From: Candidatus Neomarinimicrobiota bacterium
GTDB lineage: Bacteria; Fidelibacterota; Marinisomatia; Marinisomatales; TCS55
Direction of reading: 5' to 3'
Assembly (NCBI GenBank): GCA_018651745.1
Contig: JABIDL010000026.1
Coordinates: 31,243-95,242, forward strand
DNA: 64,000 bases
Shown one piece after another: positions 35,414 to 47,295 of this stretch. Within the stretch, counting starts at the first letter, position 1; each line of letters starts with the position of its first letter. The notes under the pieces are model-generated. The model did not search any database, had not been told where the DNA came from, and saw only the letters and a program-made list of their open reading frames with translations. A program made the translations under genes and the position numbers.

Positions 35414-36328
35414 CTATTCTCTGCAGGCAGCAATAATTTTCTGGAACACTTCGTCACTTTGATCTAAAGAAGATTGACATGTCGCAACAGCTTTATGACC
35501 TCCACCGCCATACAGTCCGCACAGCGACCCGCAATCGACATTTGATGTTTTATTGAATATCGAATAGCCGACTGAAATCACATCAAATTCGCCTTGTTTT
35601 CCGTCAGAAATTCTTACTGAAATGTTTCCATCTGAAAGTCCATCCAAGGTGTACACCAGAAATCGGTTTGCCACAGGGATGTCTTTTCCGCGGACATCGG
35701 AAACAATCACATTTCCATCCAAGTGAGAATTTTCGGTAAAAAATGTCGCAGCTTTTTCCTGCATTGCATGATATCTGTCTGCCCTTTGCTTGGAATCAGG
35801 CATTTCCAAAACCTCATCAACTGAATGTTTCGTCAACAACCCGGCGAGCGATGAAACCCACTGATAATTACTGACAGCCATGTCTCTTTGAAACCCCATA
35901 CTTGTTCTCGGATCGGTTAAAAAACCCAACAAAAATGCCCCTTGTGGATTCTTAACTTGCTCTAAAGTCAAATTCGCACTGTCAATCAAATCAGTGTCAT
36001 GCACCAATTGTTCGTATTTGCTAAGCTCAGGATGATCCGGAAGAAAATACTTGTACACTAAGCCGGCGGCGCTTGGAGCAACTTCAACTAATCCGGTAAA
36101 ATCTTCCGGCATGGATGCAGAATCAATGACGGATGAATGGTGGTCAAACCACATCCCGCATTTCGAATGATACGGCAGGTTGCAAATAATGTCACCATCT
36201 TGCACATCTACCTTACCGTCCTGCATATCCTTTGGATGCGCCTGAACGAGTTCATCACAAAGTCCAATATCTTTTAAAATAGTAGCACAAACGATACCAT
36301 CTAAATCTCCTCGGTAAATTACTCTCAT
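35414..36328 (-). CDS. DHH-family phosphoesterase
   Basis: 304 residues from ATG 36328, preceded by AAGGAG; a GTG one codon earlier is also in frame. The DHH motif set is visible: RGDLDGIVCA, the DHH in MWFDHHSSVIDS and an aspartate motif VHDTDLIDSAN. A C-terminal DHHA1 domain has CGSLCGLYGGGGHKAVATC. Members cleave short oligonucleotides, cyclic dinucleotides or polyphosphate with Mn2+; substrate cannot be assigned here. Its stop is overlapped by the possible start of the downstream Tat protein. Confidence 0.88.
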   Translation of the reverse strand: MRVIYRGDLDGIVCATILKDIGLCDELVQAHPKDMQDGKVDVQDGDIICNLPYHSKCGMWFDHHSSVIDSASMPEDFTGLVEVAPSAAGLVYKYFLPDHPELSKYEQLVHDTDLIDSANLTLEQVKNPQGAFLLGFLTDPRTSMGFQRDMAVSNYQWVSSLAGLLTKHSVDEVLEMPDSKQRADRYHAMQEKAATFFTENSHLDGNVIVSDVRGKDIPVANRFLVYTLDGLSDGNISVRISDGKQGEFDVISVGYSIFNKTSNVDCGSLCGLYGGGGHKAVATCQSSLDQSDEVFQKIIAACRE

Positions 36329-36364
36329 CACTTTCTCCTTTTATTTTGGTCGATTCATCAATTT

Positions 36365-36399
36365 AACAAAATTTGCTGATGTATCAACGTAGCAAAATC
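36365..36399 (-). terminator. Possible terminator overlapping the choice-of-anchor gene stop
   Basis: On the minus strand TTTGC and GCAAA pair, with an inner TGAT/ATCA pair and a bulge, followed by TTTTGTT. The stem spans the stop codon of the secreted-protein gene. The bulge makes it imperfect, so the call is tentative. Confidence 0.4.
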
Positions 36400-39014
36400 A
36401 TTTTTCGGGATTTGCTGTAAATGGGTGTTTTAATTCGATAAAAATAGACACCTGTACTTACCGGAAATCCATTCTCATCTTCTCCATTCCAATAAACCAA
36501 ATGCCGTCCAGAATTCCTTTCACCATTTACAAGCTTTTGAACCATTCTTCCATACAAATCATAAATGGTAATTTGCACAGTGGATTGCGTCGGCAATATG
36601 TATTCAAAAACAGTGGAAGGATTAAATGGATTTGGATAATTTTGTTCCAAACTGACCCCATTTGGGATGGTTATTTCGACATCTGTAGATACATTCGCCG
36701 ATGGAGCGTATGCAACAATAAGCAATCCTTCTTCAATACTGGTTACTGGAATATTGCGACTCGCAAAAAATGGATAGTTGGACCAAGTTCCAGAAAACTT
36801 TGCTTCATCATCGCCCGGATAAGTATCGAGGAAACCCATTTGCCACGGATTCAAAATATCGGAAATATTTAACATTCTAATTCCGCTGGTGTAGTTGCTT
36901 TGGTACACCGTATCTCCTAAAACATAATTGTTATGATCAATAGATGTACTTGGTGAATAATAATTGGTTGCAACCACAGGATTTTCAAGATCTTGCAAAT
37001 CCCAAATAATGGTCCGGGTGTGTGCCGTATTGCCATAATACTCATCCAACTCATCGTTCTGAATAAAGTAACGATGATCTTCTGTGAGCCAACCTTGGTG
37101 TGTATAAAATGAATTGTAATTCCCTACGCCAATAGGAGTTACATTATTTTTGTTATTCACATTGACAATGCTGAGCACTTCTTCATTACATCCAATACAA
37201 ATTTCTTCACCGACATGTTCACTATCAGGTCCAATATAGGTAACACATTGCACATCATGCGTATATCCATCATGAAGCTCACCATCAACATAATTTTGAT
37301 CTGCATAACAATCCACAAATTGCGGATTAGTTGGATCTTGGATATTTACAATTAAATATCCTGGACATTGCTGATTTGCGCCTACCACATAGGCATACCC
37401 AGTTGCTTCATGTATGAAAATATTGTGAGCACTGCCCCATGTAGATAAGTGCGCTGTTTCTGTAAATGTTTCAGGAATGTTCGTTACATTTCTGAGCTCG
37501 GTCAAGTCAAATACCTGAAGTCCATGATTCCCAGCATTATCCGCTACAATAAAAGCATGATCTTGATACACCTTAATATCACGCCAAATGCTTGAAACAG
37601 TGTGGGTTGGAAGTTTTCCGGTGTACACCGGATTTACAGGATCCGTTATATCAACAAATGAAGTTCCATCGCTCAATCCGACAAGTGCCCATTCTTTTTC
37701 TGTTACAGGATCTGTCCAACCCCAGATGTCATTCGTTTCTGTACCCACTCCACCGCCGATATCAGATGGAATTAAATACGAAAGTAAGTTTACATTTTCG
37801 CACGGAAACGGTCCGGCGCGACCATCCATACATTCTTGCTCTTCCCCCGTGATAGACCCCACTCTGCTTTCTGCAGAAAGTTTTTGGGTTTGTGACCATG
37901 ATGATCCACTTTCATCGAAAACATAGGCTGATTCGTCATAATAAGCACCTACAAGGCATCGAGATCCGTCCAATGCTACTTTTCTTCCGAATCTATGAGA
38001 ACCTTCTGTGTCGTTTCCAGAAATAGAAGCGGATTGTGACCAATTTCCTCCGGAACGTGTTTCAAGGTAAACAGAAGTCCCATTATATTTACCAATCAAC
38101 GCTTTGTCACCATCCATAACGATAGACACACCAAAAAATTCGCTTTGTTCTTGGTCACTTGCTGAAATAATGTCGGTTTCAGTGGCACCTGAATCATCAT
38201 AACTGAATGATACTACGCGTCCTCTGCCTCCATTTGCCGTTACCATACCAACTAAAGCGTATCCGTTTTCTAACGCAACATCGTACCCAAAGCGTCCCGA
38301 TCCTGTTGATGGATTCAGTTCTGTAATTTCACTCCATGATCCGGAACTGCTTTTTTTGAATAGGAATGCAGATTCACCATAATTTGTGCCAATTAAAACA
38401 TAATCCCCGTAAGCTGAAACTGATTTTCCGAACTCATCAGATGCTGAGACAGTGCTCCCATCCAAGGTTGCCATTTCTGTCCATAGTCCTGAATACCCAG
38501 ACTTTTCATACACATATGCTCGCCCCTCGCGTGCAACCGCTCTTCTAGCGGTAACCACGGCGTAGGTTTCCGTGAGAGCAATTCTATAGCCAAAATCGGA
38601 TCCGGACTGTCCACTGATGATGATTTTCTGGAATTCAGACCATAAACCTGTTGCAGGATCTCTTTCAAAAACATGCACCGCTTCTGCATTTCCATATTTT
38701 CCAACCATTAGCGTATTGCCGGATAAAGCAATAGATTTTCCAAATCCATCTCCTGCTATCGCATCCGACGCTAAAAGTAAAGTATCCATTTCCCAAACAT
38801 TGGTAATCGGATTAAGATTGTACACGTATACTCCGCCAGGAACAATTCCGCCATTGGTTTCACCCACCGCGATGGTTGAACCATCCATATCCAGCGCAGA
38901 AGAAAACCCTTGTCCGAGTACGTTATGCCAGCGTCCCTTTGGGTCTTCTGGATGAGACCATGCCAAGGATGTTATTAAAATAATCGAAATTAATGGTGTG
39001 AATTTCAAGGCCAT
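36384..39014 (-). CDS. Secreted choice-of-anchor-B protein with N-terminal FG-GAP propeller and type IX tail
   Basis: 876 residues from ATG 39014; the frame continues upstream only as a shadow of tRNA-Ser. Signal peptide FTPLISIILITSLAWS. Residues about 25-370 are repeated FG-GAP/integrin-like blades (FGKSIALSGNTLMVGKYG, FGYDVALENGYALVGM, FGRKVALDGSRCLVGAYY). Residues about 380-770 are the choice-of-anchor-B region with SDIGGGVGTETNDIWGWTD, VGLSDGTSFVDITDPVNPVY and TYGNTAHTRTIIWDLQDL-like stretches. The C-terminus (NYPNPFNPSTVFEYILP, IYDLYGRMV, GVYFYRIKT) is a Por-type sorting domain. It is probably displayed on the cell surface by type IX secretion. Confidence 0.88.
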   Translation of the reverse strand: MALKFTPLISIILITSLAWSHPEDPKGRWHNVLGQGFSSALDMDGSTIAVGETNGGIVPGGVYVYNLNPITNVWEMDTLLLASDAIAGDGFGKSIALSGNTLMVGKYGNAEAVHVFERDPATGLWSEFQKIIISGQSGSDFGYRIALTETYAVVTARRAVAREGRAYVYEKSGYSGLWTEMATLDGSTVSASDEFGKSVSAYGDYVLIGTNYGESAFLFKKSSSGSWSEITELNPSTGSGRFGYDVALENGYALVGMVTANGGRGRVVSFSYDDSGATETDIISASDQEQSEFFGVSIVMDGDKALIGKYNGTSVYLETRSGGNWSQSASISGNDTEGSHRFGRKVALDGSRCLVGAYYDESAYVFDESGSSWSQTQKLSAESRVGSITGEEQECMDGRAGPFPCENVNLLSYLIPSDIGGGVGTETNDIWGWTDPVTEKEWALVGLSDGTSFVDITDPVNPVYTGKLPTHTVSSIWRDIKVYQDHAFIVADNAGNHGLQVFDLTELRNVTNIPETFTETAHLSTWGSAHNIFIHEATGYAYVVGANQQCPGYLIVNIQDPTNPQFVDCYADQNYVDGELHDGYTHDVQCVTYIGPDSEHVGEEICIGCNEEVLSIVNVNNKNNVTPIGVGNYNSFYTHQGWLTEDHRYFIQNDELDEYYGNTAHTRTIIWDLQDLENPVVATNYYSPSTSIDHNNYVLGDTVYQSNYTSGIRMLNISDILNPWQMGFLDTYPGDDEAKFSGTWSNYPFFASRNIPVTSIEEGLLIVAYAPSANVSTDVEITIPNGVSLEQNYPNPFNPSTVFEYILPTQSTVQITIYDLYGRMVQKLVNGERNSGRHLVYWNGEDENGFPVSTGVYFYRIKTPIYSKSRKMILLR

Positions 39015-39076
39015 ATTGTTGGAATTTATTCCTTCCTGAATTCTAAATGTATGATGTAAATCACTATTTTGGAAAA

Positions 39077-39165
<89 letters not shown>

Positions 39166-39208
39166 ATTCCCAATTGTCTTAAATAAACGGCAGAAATTAC
39201 CTTCCATC

Positions 39209-41273
<2,065 letters not shown>

Positions 41274-41342
41274 TTAATCTGGTGTAGAACCAAGATAAAG
41301 AACGGTAAATCCGATCCCTTTTATTGGTTTCAGTATTAGTTA

Positions 41343-42584
41343 TTATAAATTTTCAATAATGGTATCGGCAAATTCAGATGTAGAAAGTTTGGTTGCGCCT
41401 TCCATTTGTCGTTCCAAATCATAGGTTACTTTCTTTTGCTGAATTGTTCTACTGATGGATTCTGTAATTAAAACCCCTGCTTCCGGCCATCCCATATAAT
41501 CCAGCATCATGACACCCGAAAGGATCACAGAACTTGGATTCACTTTATTTTGGTCAGTGTATTTTGGTGCAGTACCATGAGTTGCTTCGAACAATGCAAT
41601 ATGGTCTGACATATTTCCGCCCGGTGCCATGCCAAGCCCTCCCACTTGAGCAGCGCAAGCATCGGATAAATAATCACCATTCAAATTTGATGTTGTGATG
41701 ATATCATATTCTTCGGGTCGTAATAATACCTGTTGAAACATCGCATCTGCAATCCGGTCTTTGATGAGTAGTTTATCTCCAACTTTACCATCAAATTCCT
41801 CCCATAATTTCTCTTCTGTAATGGTTTTATCTGAGAATTCATCATGTATTAGCTCATATCCCCAATCCCTAAATGCTCCTTCCGTAAATTTCATAATGTT
41901 TCCTTTATGAACAAGCGTAACGTTTTTCTTTCCTTGGCTCAATGCATATTCTATAGATTTTCTAACCAATCTTTTAGTGCCAAAAGGACTAATGGGCTTG
42001 ATTCCAATACCGGAATGTTCGCGAATATTTTTATCATATTTTTCCCGCATTAGTTCAATGATACTGTTCGCAATTTCGGAATCACTTTCCCATTCAATCC
42101 CTGCATATACATCTTCTGTATTCTCTCGAAAAATAACAACGTCTAATTTTTCCGGTTTGGATACAGGACTTGGGACACCTTTAAAATGTTTTACCGGGCG
42201 AACGCATGCATACAGATCAAGGATTTGTCTTAAAGAAACATTTAAACTTCGTATCCCTCCGCCAATAGGTGTGGTTAATGGACCTTTGATTGCAACGATA
42301 TATTCTTCTATTATTTTTGGTGTTTCGTCCGGCAACCATTCACCAATCGTTTGGTGAGATTTTTCTCCGGCATAAATCTCCATCCAATGAATTTGTTTTT
42401 GTCCAGCAAATGCTTTTGCTACAGCTGCATCGAACACTCGAACAGAAGCTCTCCATATGTCACCGCCAATCCCGTCACCCTCTATAAATGGAATGATTGG
42501 ATTATCAGGAACTTTTATTTTATTGTTTTCGATAGTGATTTTTGCCCCATTTTCAGGTATGATGTGTAATGTTTCGTTTGTCAC
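41343..42584 (-). CDS. icd: Isocitrate dehydrogenase (NADP type)
   Basis: 413 residues, the size of E. coli-type Icd. It decarboxylates isocitrate to 2-oxoglutarate in the citric acid cycle. Substrate motifs are [20 protein letters not shown] and the phosphoserine-loop arginines, [18 protein letters not shown], and the metal-binding [20 protein letters not shown]-like region. The cofactor region [20 protein letters not shown] carries the NADP-type residues. The start codon is GTG, 2 bases after the FmdB-type gene stop. Confidence 0.94.
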   Translation of the reverse strand: MTNETLHIIPENGAKITIENNKIKVPDNPIIPFIEGDGIGGDIWRASVRVFDAAVAKAFAGQKQIHWMEIYAGEKSHQTIGEWLPDETPKIIEEYIVAIKGPLTTPIGGGIRSLNVSLRQILDLYACVRPVKHFKGVPSPVSKPEKLDVVIFRENTEDVYAGIEWESDSEIANSIIELMREKYDKNIREHSGIGIKPISPFGTKRLVRKSIEYALSQGKKNVTLVHKGNIMKFTEGAFRDWGYELIHDEFSDKTITEEKLWEEFDGKVGDKLLIKDRIADAMFQQVLLRPEEYDIITTSNLNGDYLSDACAAQVGGLGMAPGGNMSDHIALFEATHGTAPKYTDQNKVNPSSVILSGVMMLDYMGWPEAGVLITESISRTIQQKKVTYDLERQMEGATKLSTSEFADTIIENL

Positions 42585-42586
42585 GG

Positions 42587-42859
42587 TTATTTCGTCCCTT
42601 CACTGTTAGTTGGTTTTGAATCTTTTTTCACTTTTGTTGATTTCTCTTTTGATGTTTGTGTTTTATTTGATTTCTCTTTTTTTACATAATCGGTGAGATA
42701 GTATCCTGATCCTTTAAAAATTAAACCGGTTCCACCGCTAATAAGGCGCCGAACTTTTTCCCCGCACAGTGGACAAATTTTTACTGGCTCATCTGACATC
42801 GATTGAAAAATTTCAAATACATGTTCGCAAGAAGTACATTGATAATCGTATGTTGGCAT
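42587..42859 (-). CDS. FmdB-type zinc-ribbon protein
   Basis: 90 residues. The N-terminal putative regulatory-protein ribbon is [19 protein letters not shown], then [17 protein letters not shown] and the [11 protein letters not shown] ending, followed by a Lys/Thr/Ser-rich tail. This is the FmdB/CxxC-SSSS family, whose role is unsettled. It sits between coaD and icd with gaps of 13 and 2 bases. Confidence 0.9.
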   Translation of the reverse strand: MPTYDYQCTSCEHVFEIFQSMSDEPVKICPLCGEKVRRLISGGTGLIFKGSGYYLTDYVKKEKSNKTQTSKEKSTKVKKDSKPTNSEGTK

Positions 42860-42872
42860 AATTGGAAAACTA

Positions 42873-43355
42873 TTACAGTTTAAATTTTACTTTTAAGCAA
42901 TCAAGAACGCAATCAGGTACATAAGTTGTTATATCGCCGCCTAATTTAGCGACCTCTTTCACAACAGTGGAATTCAAATGAATGTATTGCTCGGCCGGCA
43001 TCATTAGGATCGTAGAAATTTCCGGATTTAAATGGCAATTCATCATCGCCATTTGAAATTCAAATTCAAAATCACTCACGTGTCGCAATCCTCGGATTAA
43101 AGCCACCGCATTGGTTTCTCTAGCGAAATCTGCTACAAGTTTATCGGTCATGCACGCTCGAACGTTGCCCAAATCTTTTGTGGAAAATTCGATCATCTCG
43201 ATCCGTTCTTCTACTGTAAATAAAGGTGATTTATCAGAATTAACCGCGACAGAAAAAATGAGCTCATCAAACAGACGAGACGCTCGCGTTGCGATGTCAA
43301 TATGTCCATTATGGATTGGATCAAATGTACCCGGATAAATGATTAATTTATTCAT
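42873..43355 (-). CDS. coaD: Phosphopantetheine adenylyltransferase
   Basis: 160 residues. Fourth step of coenzyme A synthesis: ATP plus 4'-phosphopantetheine to dephospho-CoA. The nucleotidyltransferase motif IYPGTFDPIHNGHIDI and the ALIRGLRHVSDFEFEFQMA motif are present, with STVVKEVAKLGGD at the end. It overlaps rsmD by 8 bases. Confidence 0.96.
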   Translation of the reverse strand: MNKLIIYPGTFDPIHNGHIDIATRASRLFDELIFSVAVNSDKSPLFTVEERIEMIEFSTKDLGNVRACMTDKLVADFARETNAVALIRGLRHVSDFEFEFQMAMMNCHLNPEISTILMMPAEQYIHLNSTVVKEVAKLGGDITTYVPDCVLDCLKVKFKL

Positions 43356-43854
43356 TGGTGAAAAAGGTGATTCGTGTGTCTCCGTATTTTTTAATTTTAA
43401 TTCCGTTCAAAACTGCATCATGTTTTGAAGATTCCACCACTAATCTACCGCCATAATTCAATTTTTTCAAACATAGCTCCACCAATAATTGAAGATCATA
43501 TTTCCCATAAGGTGGATCGGCCAAAATCAAATCATAATGGGGACAGTTTGTCAGAAATTTGAGTACATCAGACCGTTTGATTGTACATTTCAGACCGATA
43601 TTTTTAGCATTCAGTAGAAGTAGTTTATTTGCAGAAGCATTGTCTTCAACAAAAGTAAGAGCCCTCCCTCCTCTGCTCATCGCTTCAAATCCTAACATAC
43701 CTGATCCTGAAAATAAATCCAGGATAGTTAAATTTTCCAGTGGCCCAAGAATATCAAACAGACTTTTCCGCACTCTTGCTGCTGTTGGTCTATAAGTAGA
43801 TTTTGATTCTGTGCGGATAAATATCCCTTTGTATTGTCCCGAAAGAATTTTCAA
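43348..43854 (-). CDS. rsmD: 16S rRNA (guanine(966)-N2)-methyltransferase
   Basis: 168 residues. Methylates G966 of 16S rRNA. Motif I is DLFSGSGMLGFEAMSRGG and motif IV LILADPPYGKYDL, with the start RPTAARVRKSLFDIL typical of RsmD. The start codon is TTG, overlapping the TGA of the upstream membrane protein (TTTTGA), so the frame is coupled to it. Confidence 0.93.
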   Translation of the reverse strand: MKILSGQYKGIFIRTESKSTYRPTAARVRKSLFDILGPLENLTILDLFSGSGMLGFEAMSRGGRALTFVEDNASANKLLLLNAKNIGLKCTIKRSDVLKFLTNCPHYDLILADPPYGKYDLQLLVELCLKKLNYGGRLVVESSKHDAVLNGIKIKKYGDTRITFFTNE

Positions 43855-45005
43855 AATCCGGAATCATTTACACCAGAGACTTTTTCGAACACCCTTATCT
43901 GGAATTTATTATTATCCATTTCCTTAATAATAATACTAAACACATACATCGCAATAAATATCAGAGTTATGAAGATAGAAAGCAATAATTGTCTAAAACG
44001 TTCTCGACCAGCAGAATCAGGTTTTTTGAGTGCTTTCTTTTTTTTCTTTACTTTCGGTGCCTTGCTTTGTTCAATAGGATCCCGTTCAAGAAGATCCGAG
44101 GTTTCCTGAATTCCGGTATTTAGAAAAAAATTATGATGGTGCATTTCAATATCAATCGACATCATCCCAAAAATAATAGATTGATCTAATAAACTCAAAT
44201 CCTGCAATGTATCAGCATTTTCAATGGACATATTTTTAAATGGATTTGAACGAATCACGCGAAGAGAATTTATCGTTTCTCTTTTGGATTTCGTTAATCT
44301 ATCGGGGAAAAATACAGCAGGTTTTTTCTTGAGCTTAGGATAATTAATCCCAAGGGAAGATTCAAGTAATGCAACATTCCCTTTTGCATATGATAAATTA
44401 AGATTACCTTTTCTGGAAATCAGTTTTCCCATAGCCGGACCTGAATGGGAAGAATGAAATACATCAAATCCGCGGGTTCGATTAAAAAGTACGGGCAAAT
44501 CATTCCGTTCTGGGTGCGCCAACATGATAACGGATTCTGCGCCCATCCATACCGGTATTGCTGCAAGTGATTTTAAGGTTAAACTAACAGAATTAATCAA
44601 AGCTGAATCACAGTGAATGGTGTGCAGTACAGGTTTGTCTTTTTGATATACTCTTGAAAAAGATAACATTGCTTCACTCCGCGGACCCCATTGGATCTCA
44701 TTTTTCCATTGTGAATAATCCCAGGCATCCGCAAGTGATAAAGCTTCATCTACCTCGGTAATATCCTGCTTCACAAAGGTATTCCGCACTGAAACTGCAA
44801 CTTTATTATCTTCAAAGGAGATAGTTTCTTGAAGATTTGATAAAACTCGAATCAAAATTTGAGATAAATCTTCCTCTTCTCCAAAATACGGCAATAAAGG
44901 ATAAGCTAAATTTTCTTTAAAGAAAGATGTAATAACATATTTTCCATTCTTATTGGAGCAATGAGCGCCCGTTACGTGGGATTTAGAAAGGAGTAAATAT
45001 ATCAA
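43851..45005 (-). CDS. Hypothetical protein with one C-terminal membrane segment (GspL/PilM-like layout)
   Basis: 384 residues from a TTG. A long cytoplasmic domain (about 1-330) with several alternating beta strands and helices is followed by a basic stretch (APKVKKKKKALKKP), one membrane helix (about 335-357) and a short outer tail. This arrangement is like the GspL/PilM part of type II secretion and pilus machines, and the two preceding genes encode a pilin-like protein and ComEA. No ATPase motif is firm, so the family assignment is inference. Confidence 0.6.
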   Translation of the reverse strand: MIYLLLSKSHVTGAHCSNKNGKYVITSFFKENLAYPLLPYFGEEEDLSQILIRVLSNLQETISFEDNKVAVSVRNTFVKQDITEVDEALSLADAWDYSQWKNEIQWGPRSEAMLSFSRVYQKDKPVLHTIHCDSALINSVSLTLKSLAAIPVWMGAESVIMLAHPERNDLPVLFNRTRGFDVFHSSHSGPAMGKLISRKGNLNLSYAKGNVALLESSLGINYPKLKKKPAVFFPDRLTKSKRETINSLRVIRSNPFKNMSIENADTLQDLSLLDQSIIFGMMSIDIEMHHHNFFLNTGIQETSDLLERDPIEQSKAPKVKKKKKALKKPDSAGRERFRQLLLSIFITLIFIAMYVFSIIIKEMDNNKFQIRVFEKVSGVNDSGF

Positions 45006-45017
45006 AACCGACCGGGA

Positions 45018-45761
45018 TTAATCCCAGCTGGGAATGCCATCATCAATATATCCATGATTATAAGCTTTAAAGGAAAATAATAAATATCTCCCCTCAGAAT
45101 ATATCTTGTTGATTGGGCTACTAATACGTAATGAATTATCCTCTATGCGAATTGTATAAGGTTTTTCAATAACTGGGCAGAAAAACAGCGAAGTATCCGG
45201 CATATACGAATCATAATAATTTACCATTTCCACGTGTTCGACCGGTGTCTCTTTAACAATGCTGATAAAATTGGGGTTGGATTCCATAAGAGAAAGTTCG
45301 TTTTTCCTGACAAAAATTGTATCATTACGAGAAATATCTTCAGAAAACATAATAAGGGTAACGGTTGTATCAACCACAGTATCCCGCCTGCTCTTTAAGA
45401 AACCAAATGTAGTGTCAAACTCCATTGCAAATTCCACCGGGATATTCACATTCACTTCATTCCCATCTAGAAATATAATTTGATTTTCCAAAAAGGTCGT
45501 ATCTGCGGTTAACGAATCTCTGGTCGCATTAACTACGGTCAACGCCCACAAGGGGTCTTCAGTAAAATCTTCTGTCAGAATGTGATAAAAGGATTCCACA
45601 TCATAAACATTTTGCATTCTGTAACGGCTTTCTTTTGCATAAAATTCTTCCTCATCCCAAATTGCTCTTGGAACATAAATGACTATAATGAGGAAAATAA
45701 ATAACAATACAATTGCCAGTTCTAAAAGATCAGATATTAATAATTGTTTGGTAATTTTCAT
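45018..45761 (-). CDS. Hypothetical protein with pilin-like N-terminal helix
   Basis: 247 residues. The N-terminus has SDLLELAIVLLFIFLIIVIY then VP: counting Ser as 1, a Glu falls at position 5 and a Pro at 22, the spacing of type IV pilins and pseudopilins. The residue before Ser is Ile rather than the Gly needed by prepilin peptidase. The rest is an extracytoplasmic, Asp/Thr-rich domain. It overlaps comEA (ATGA) and is followed 12 bases later by the GspL-like gene. Confidence 0.6.
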   Translation of the reverse strand: MKITKQLLISDLLELAIVLLFIFLIIVIYVPRAIWDEEEFYAKESRYRMQNVYDVESFYHILTEDFTEDPLWALTVVNATRDSLTADTTFLENQIIFLDGNEVNVNIPVEFAMEFDTTFGFLKSRRDTVVDTTVTLIMFSEDISRNDTIFVRKNELSLMESNPNFISIVKETPVEHVEMVNYYDSYMPDTSLFFCPVIEKPYTIRIEDNSLRISSPINKIYSEGRYLLFSFKAYNHGYIDDGIPSWD

Positions 45762-46177
45762 TCTATCTCCACAAAAGCCCGAATTTTATCCAAAGTTTTA
45801 GAGCCAATCCCTTTTACTTTTGATAAATCATCTATGATTTTAAAAGATCCATAATCATCCCGATATCGTATGATGCGTTCTGCAGTAACGGGGCCGATTT
45901 TTGGCAACTTCATCAATTCAGACTTCCCTGCCGAATTGATATTTACAGATAGTTGAGTATTCCCTGCAACCGGTTTCATTTGAGTATTTGAAGATTCTGA
46001 TGCTGCGACATAACCTTGTTTTGAAGCTACTTTAAATTCTTCCAATTCAACAATCAACTCTTGAGAAATTGTTTCTTCATTGTAATCTCGAAAAGAACTG
46101 ACGGCTAAACCAATTACAAATAATCCCAATAAGAATTGAATAACACTTTTTTCTTGATCAGTAAAAATGGTATTCAT
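45758..46177 (-). CDS. ComEA-like helix-hairpin-helix protein
   Basis: 139 residues. One N-terminal membrane helix (about 11-28), a linker, and a DNA-binding double helix-hairpin-helix domain: SVNINSAGKSELMKLPKIGP, TAERIIRYRDDYGSF and DDLSKVKGIGSKTLDKIRAF. ComEA captures double-stranded DNA during transformation. The ATG shares one base with the dnaJ stop (TAATG). Confidence 0.88.
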   Translation of the reverse strand: MNTIFTDQEKSVIQFLLGLFVIGLAVSSFRDYNEETISQELIVELEEFKVASKQGYVAASESSNTQMKPVAGNTQLSVNINSAGKSELMKLPKIGPVTAERIIRYRDDYGSFKIIDDLSKVKGIGSKTLDKIRAFVEIE

Positions 46178-47295
46178 TATTTGACTTTCCTAAAAGTTGG
46201 ATTTGTTTGACCGTTTAATTTATCCAATTCCTCAAATATAGATTTCTGTGATTTATTAATTGAAATTGGTGTATCAATCTGAATGCGCACCAATTGGTTC
46301 CCTCTGCGAGGTCCATGGACCGCCGGAAAACCCTTACCTTTCATCCGTAAAGCTTGTCCAGATTGGATTCCAGCCGGAATTTTCAAATTTGCCTCACCTT
46401 CAATGGTTGGTACTTTCATAGTCATGCCAAGTGCAGCCTGCGAAAACGATAAATGCGCTTCCAACAAAACGTCCTCACCATCTCGAACCAAATAAGGATC
46501 TTCATCTTCTTCAAAATAAAGAATAAGATCTCCCGGATGAATTCCTTGGCCACCCTTATTACCTTCTCCGGACAAAGTCATATAATTCCCAGATGCAACC
46601 CCTGGTGGAACTTTTATTTTAATATCGACTGCTTTTTTTCCAACAGCCTCGCCACGACAAGAATTACAGGGATGCTCTATCATTTGTCCGGTTCCTCGGC
46701 AAACTGGACATTCCCGTACTACGACTGATTGCCCAAACAAGGATTGAGTTGCCTGTCGAACTTGTCCTGCACCACCACATTGCCTACAAGACGATGGACC
46801 GGTTCCAACTTTTGAACCAGAACCAGAGCATGTTTCACAAGGTTCTTTACGTTTAAGTTTGATTGTTTTTTCAACACCATTTAATATCTCAAGAAAATCA
46901 AGGGTAATAGTTGCACGTAAATCCGAAGCTTTTCTCATTCGCCTAGATTGCGAACGACCACCGCCAAAAATACTTTCGAATGGATTAAAATCTCCAAAAA
47001 TATCTCCGAATTGGCTAAAGATATCATCCATAGACATGTGAGTCCCTGAAAAACCTCTGCCTTGCGCACCGCCCATCCCAACGCCGGCATGCCCAAATTG
47101 GTCGTATTGGGATCGTTTTTGAGGATCACTTAAAATTGCATAAGCTTCAGCTGCTTCTTTAAAATTCTTTTCCGCTTCCTTATCATCAGGATTTTTATCC
47201 GGGTGAAATTTCATAGCAATTTTTCGGTAGGCTTTTTTAATTTCAGTCGCAGAGGCAGATTTGCTCACCCCAATAATGTCATACAGATCTTTCAT
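46177..47295 (-). CDS. dnaJ: Chaperone protein DnaJ
   Basis: 372 residues, full-length type I Hsp40. J domain with HPDKNPDDKEAEK (HPD motif near 33-35), a Gly/Phe-rich linker (GGAQGRGFSGTHMSMD), and four zinc-finger repeats: CETCSGSGSK, CRQCGGAGQV, CPVCRGTGQM and CNSCRGEAVG. The C-terminal substrate-binding domain is complete. The start overlaps grpE by 4 bases (ATGA). Confidence 0.96.
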   Translation of the reverse strand: MKDLYDIIGVSKSASATEIKKAYRKIAMKFHPDKNPDDKEAEKNFKEAAEAYAILSDPQKRSQYDQFGHAGVGMGGAQGRGFSGTHMSMDDIFSQFGDIFGDFNPFESIFGGGRSQSRRMRKASDLRATITLDFLEILNGVEKTIKLKRKEPCETCSGSGSKVGTGPSSCRQCGGAGQVRQATQSLFGQSVVVRECPVCRGTGQMIEHPCNSCRGEAVGKKAVDIKIKVPPGVASGNYMTLSGEGNKGGQGIHPGDLILYFEEDEDPYLVRDGEDVLLEAHLSFSQAALGMTMKVPTIEGEANLKIPAGIQSGQALRMKGKGFPAVHGPRRGNQLVRIQIDTPISINKSQKSIFEELDKLNGQTNPTFRKVK

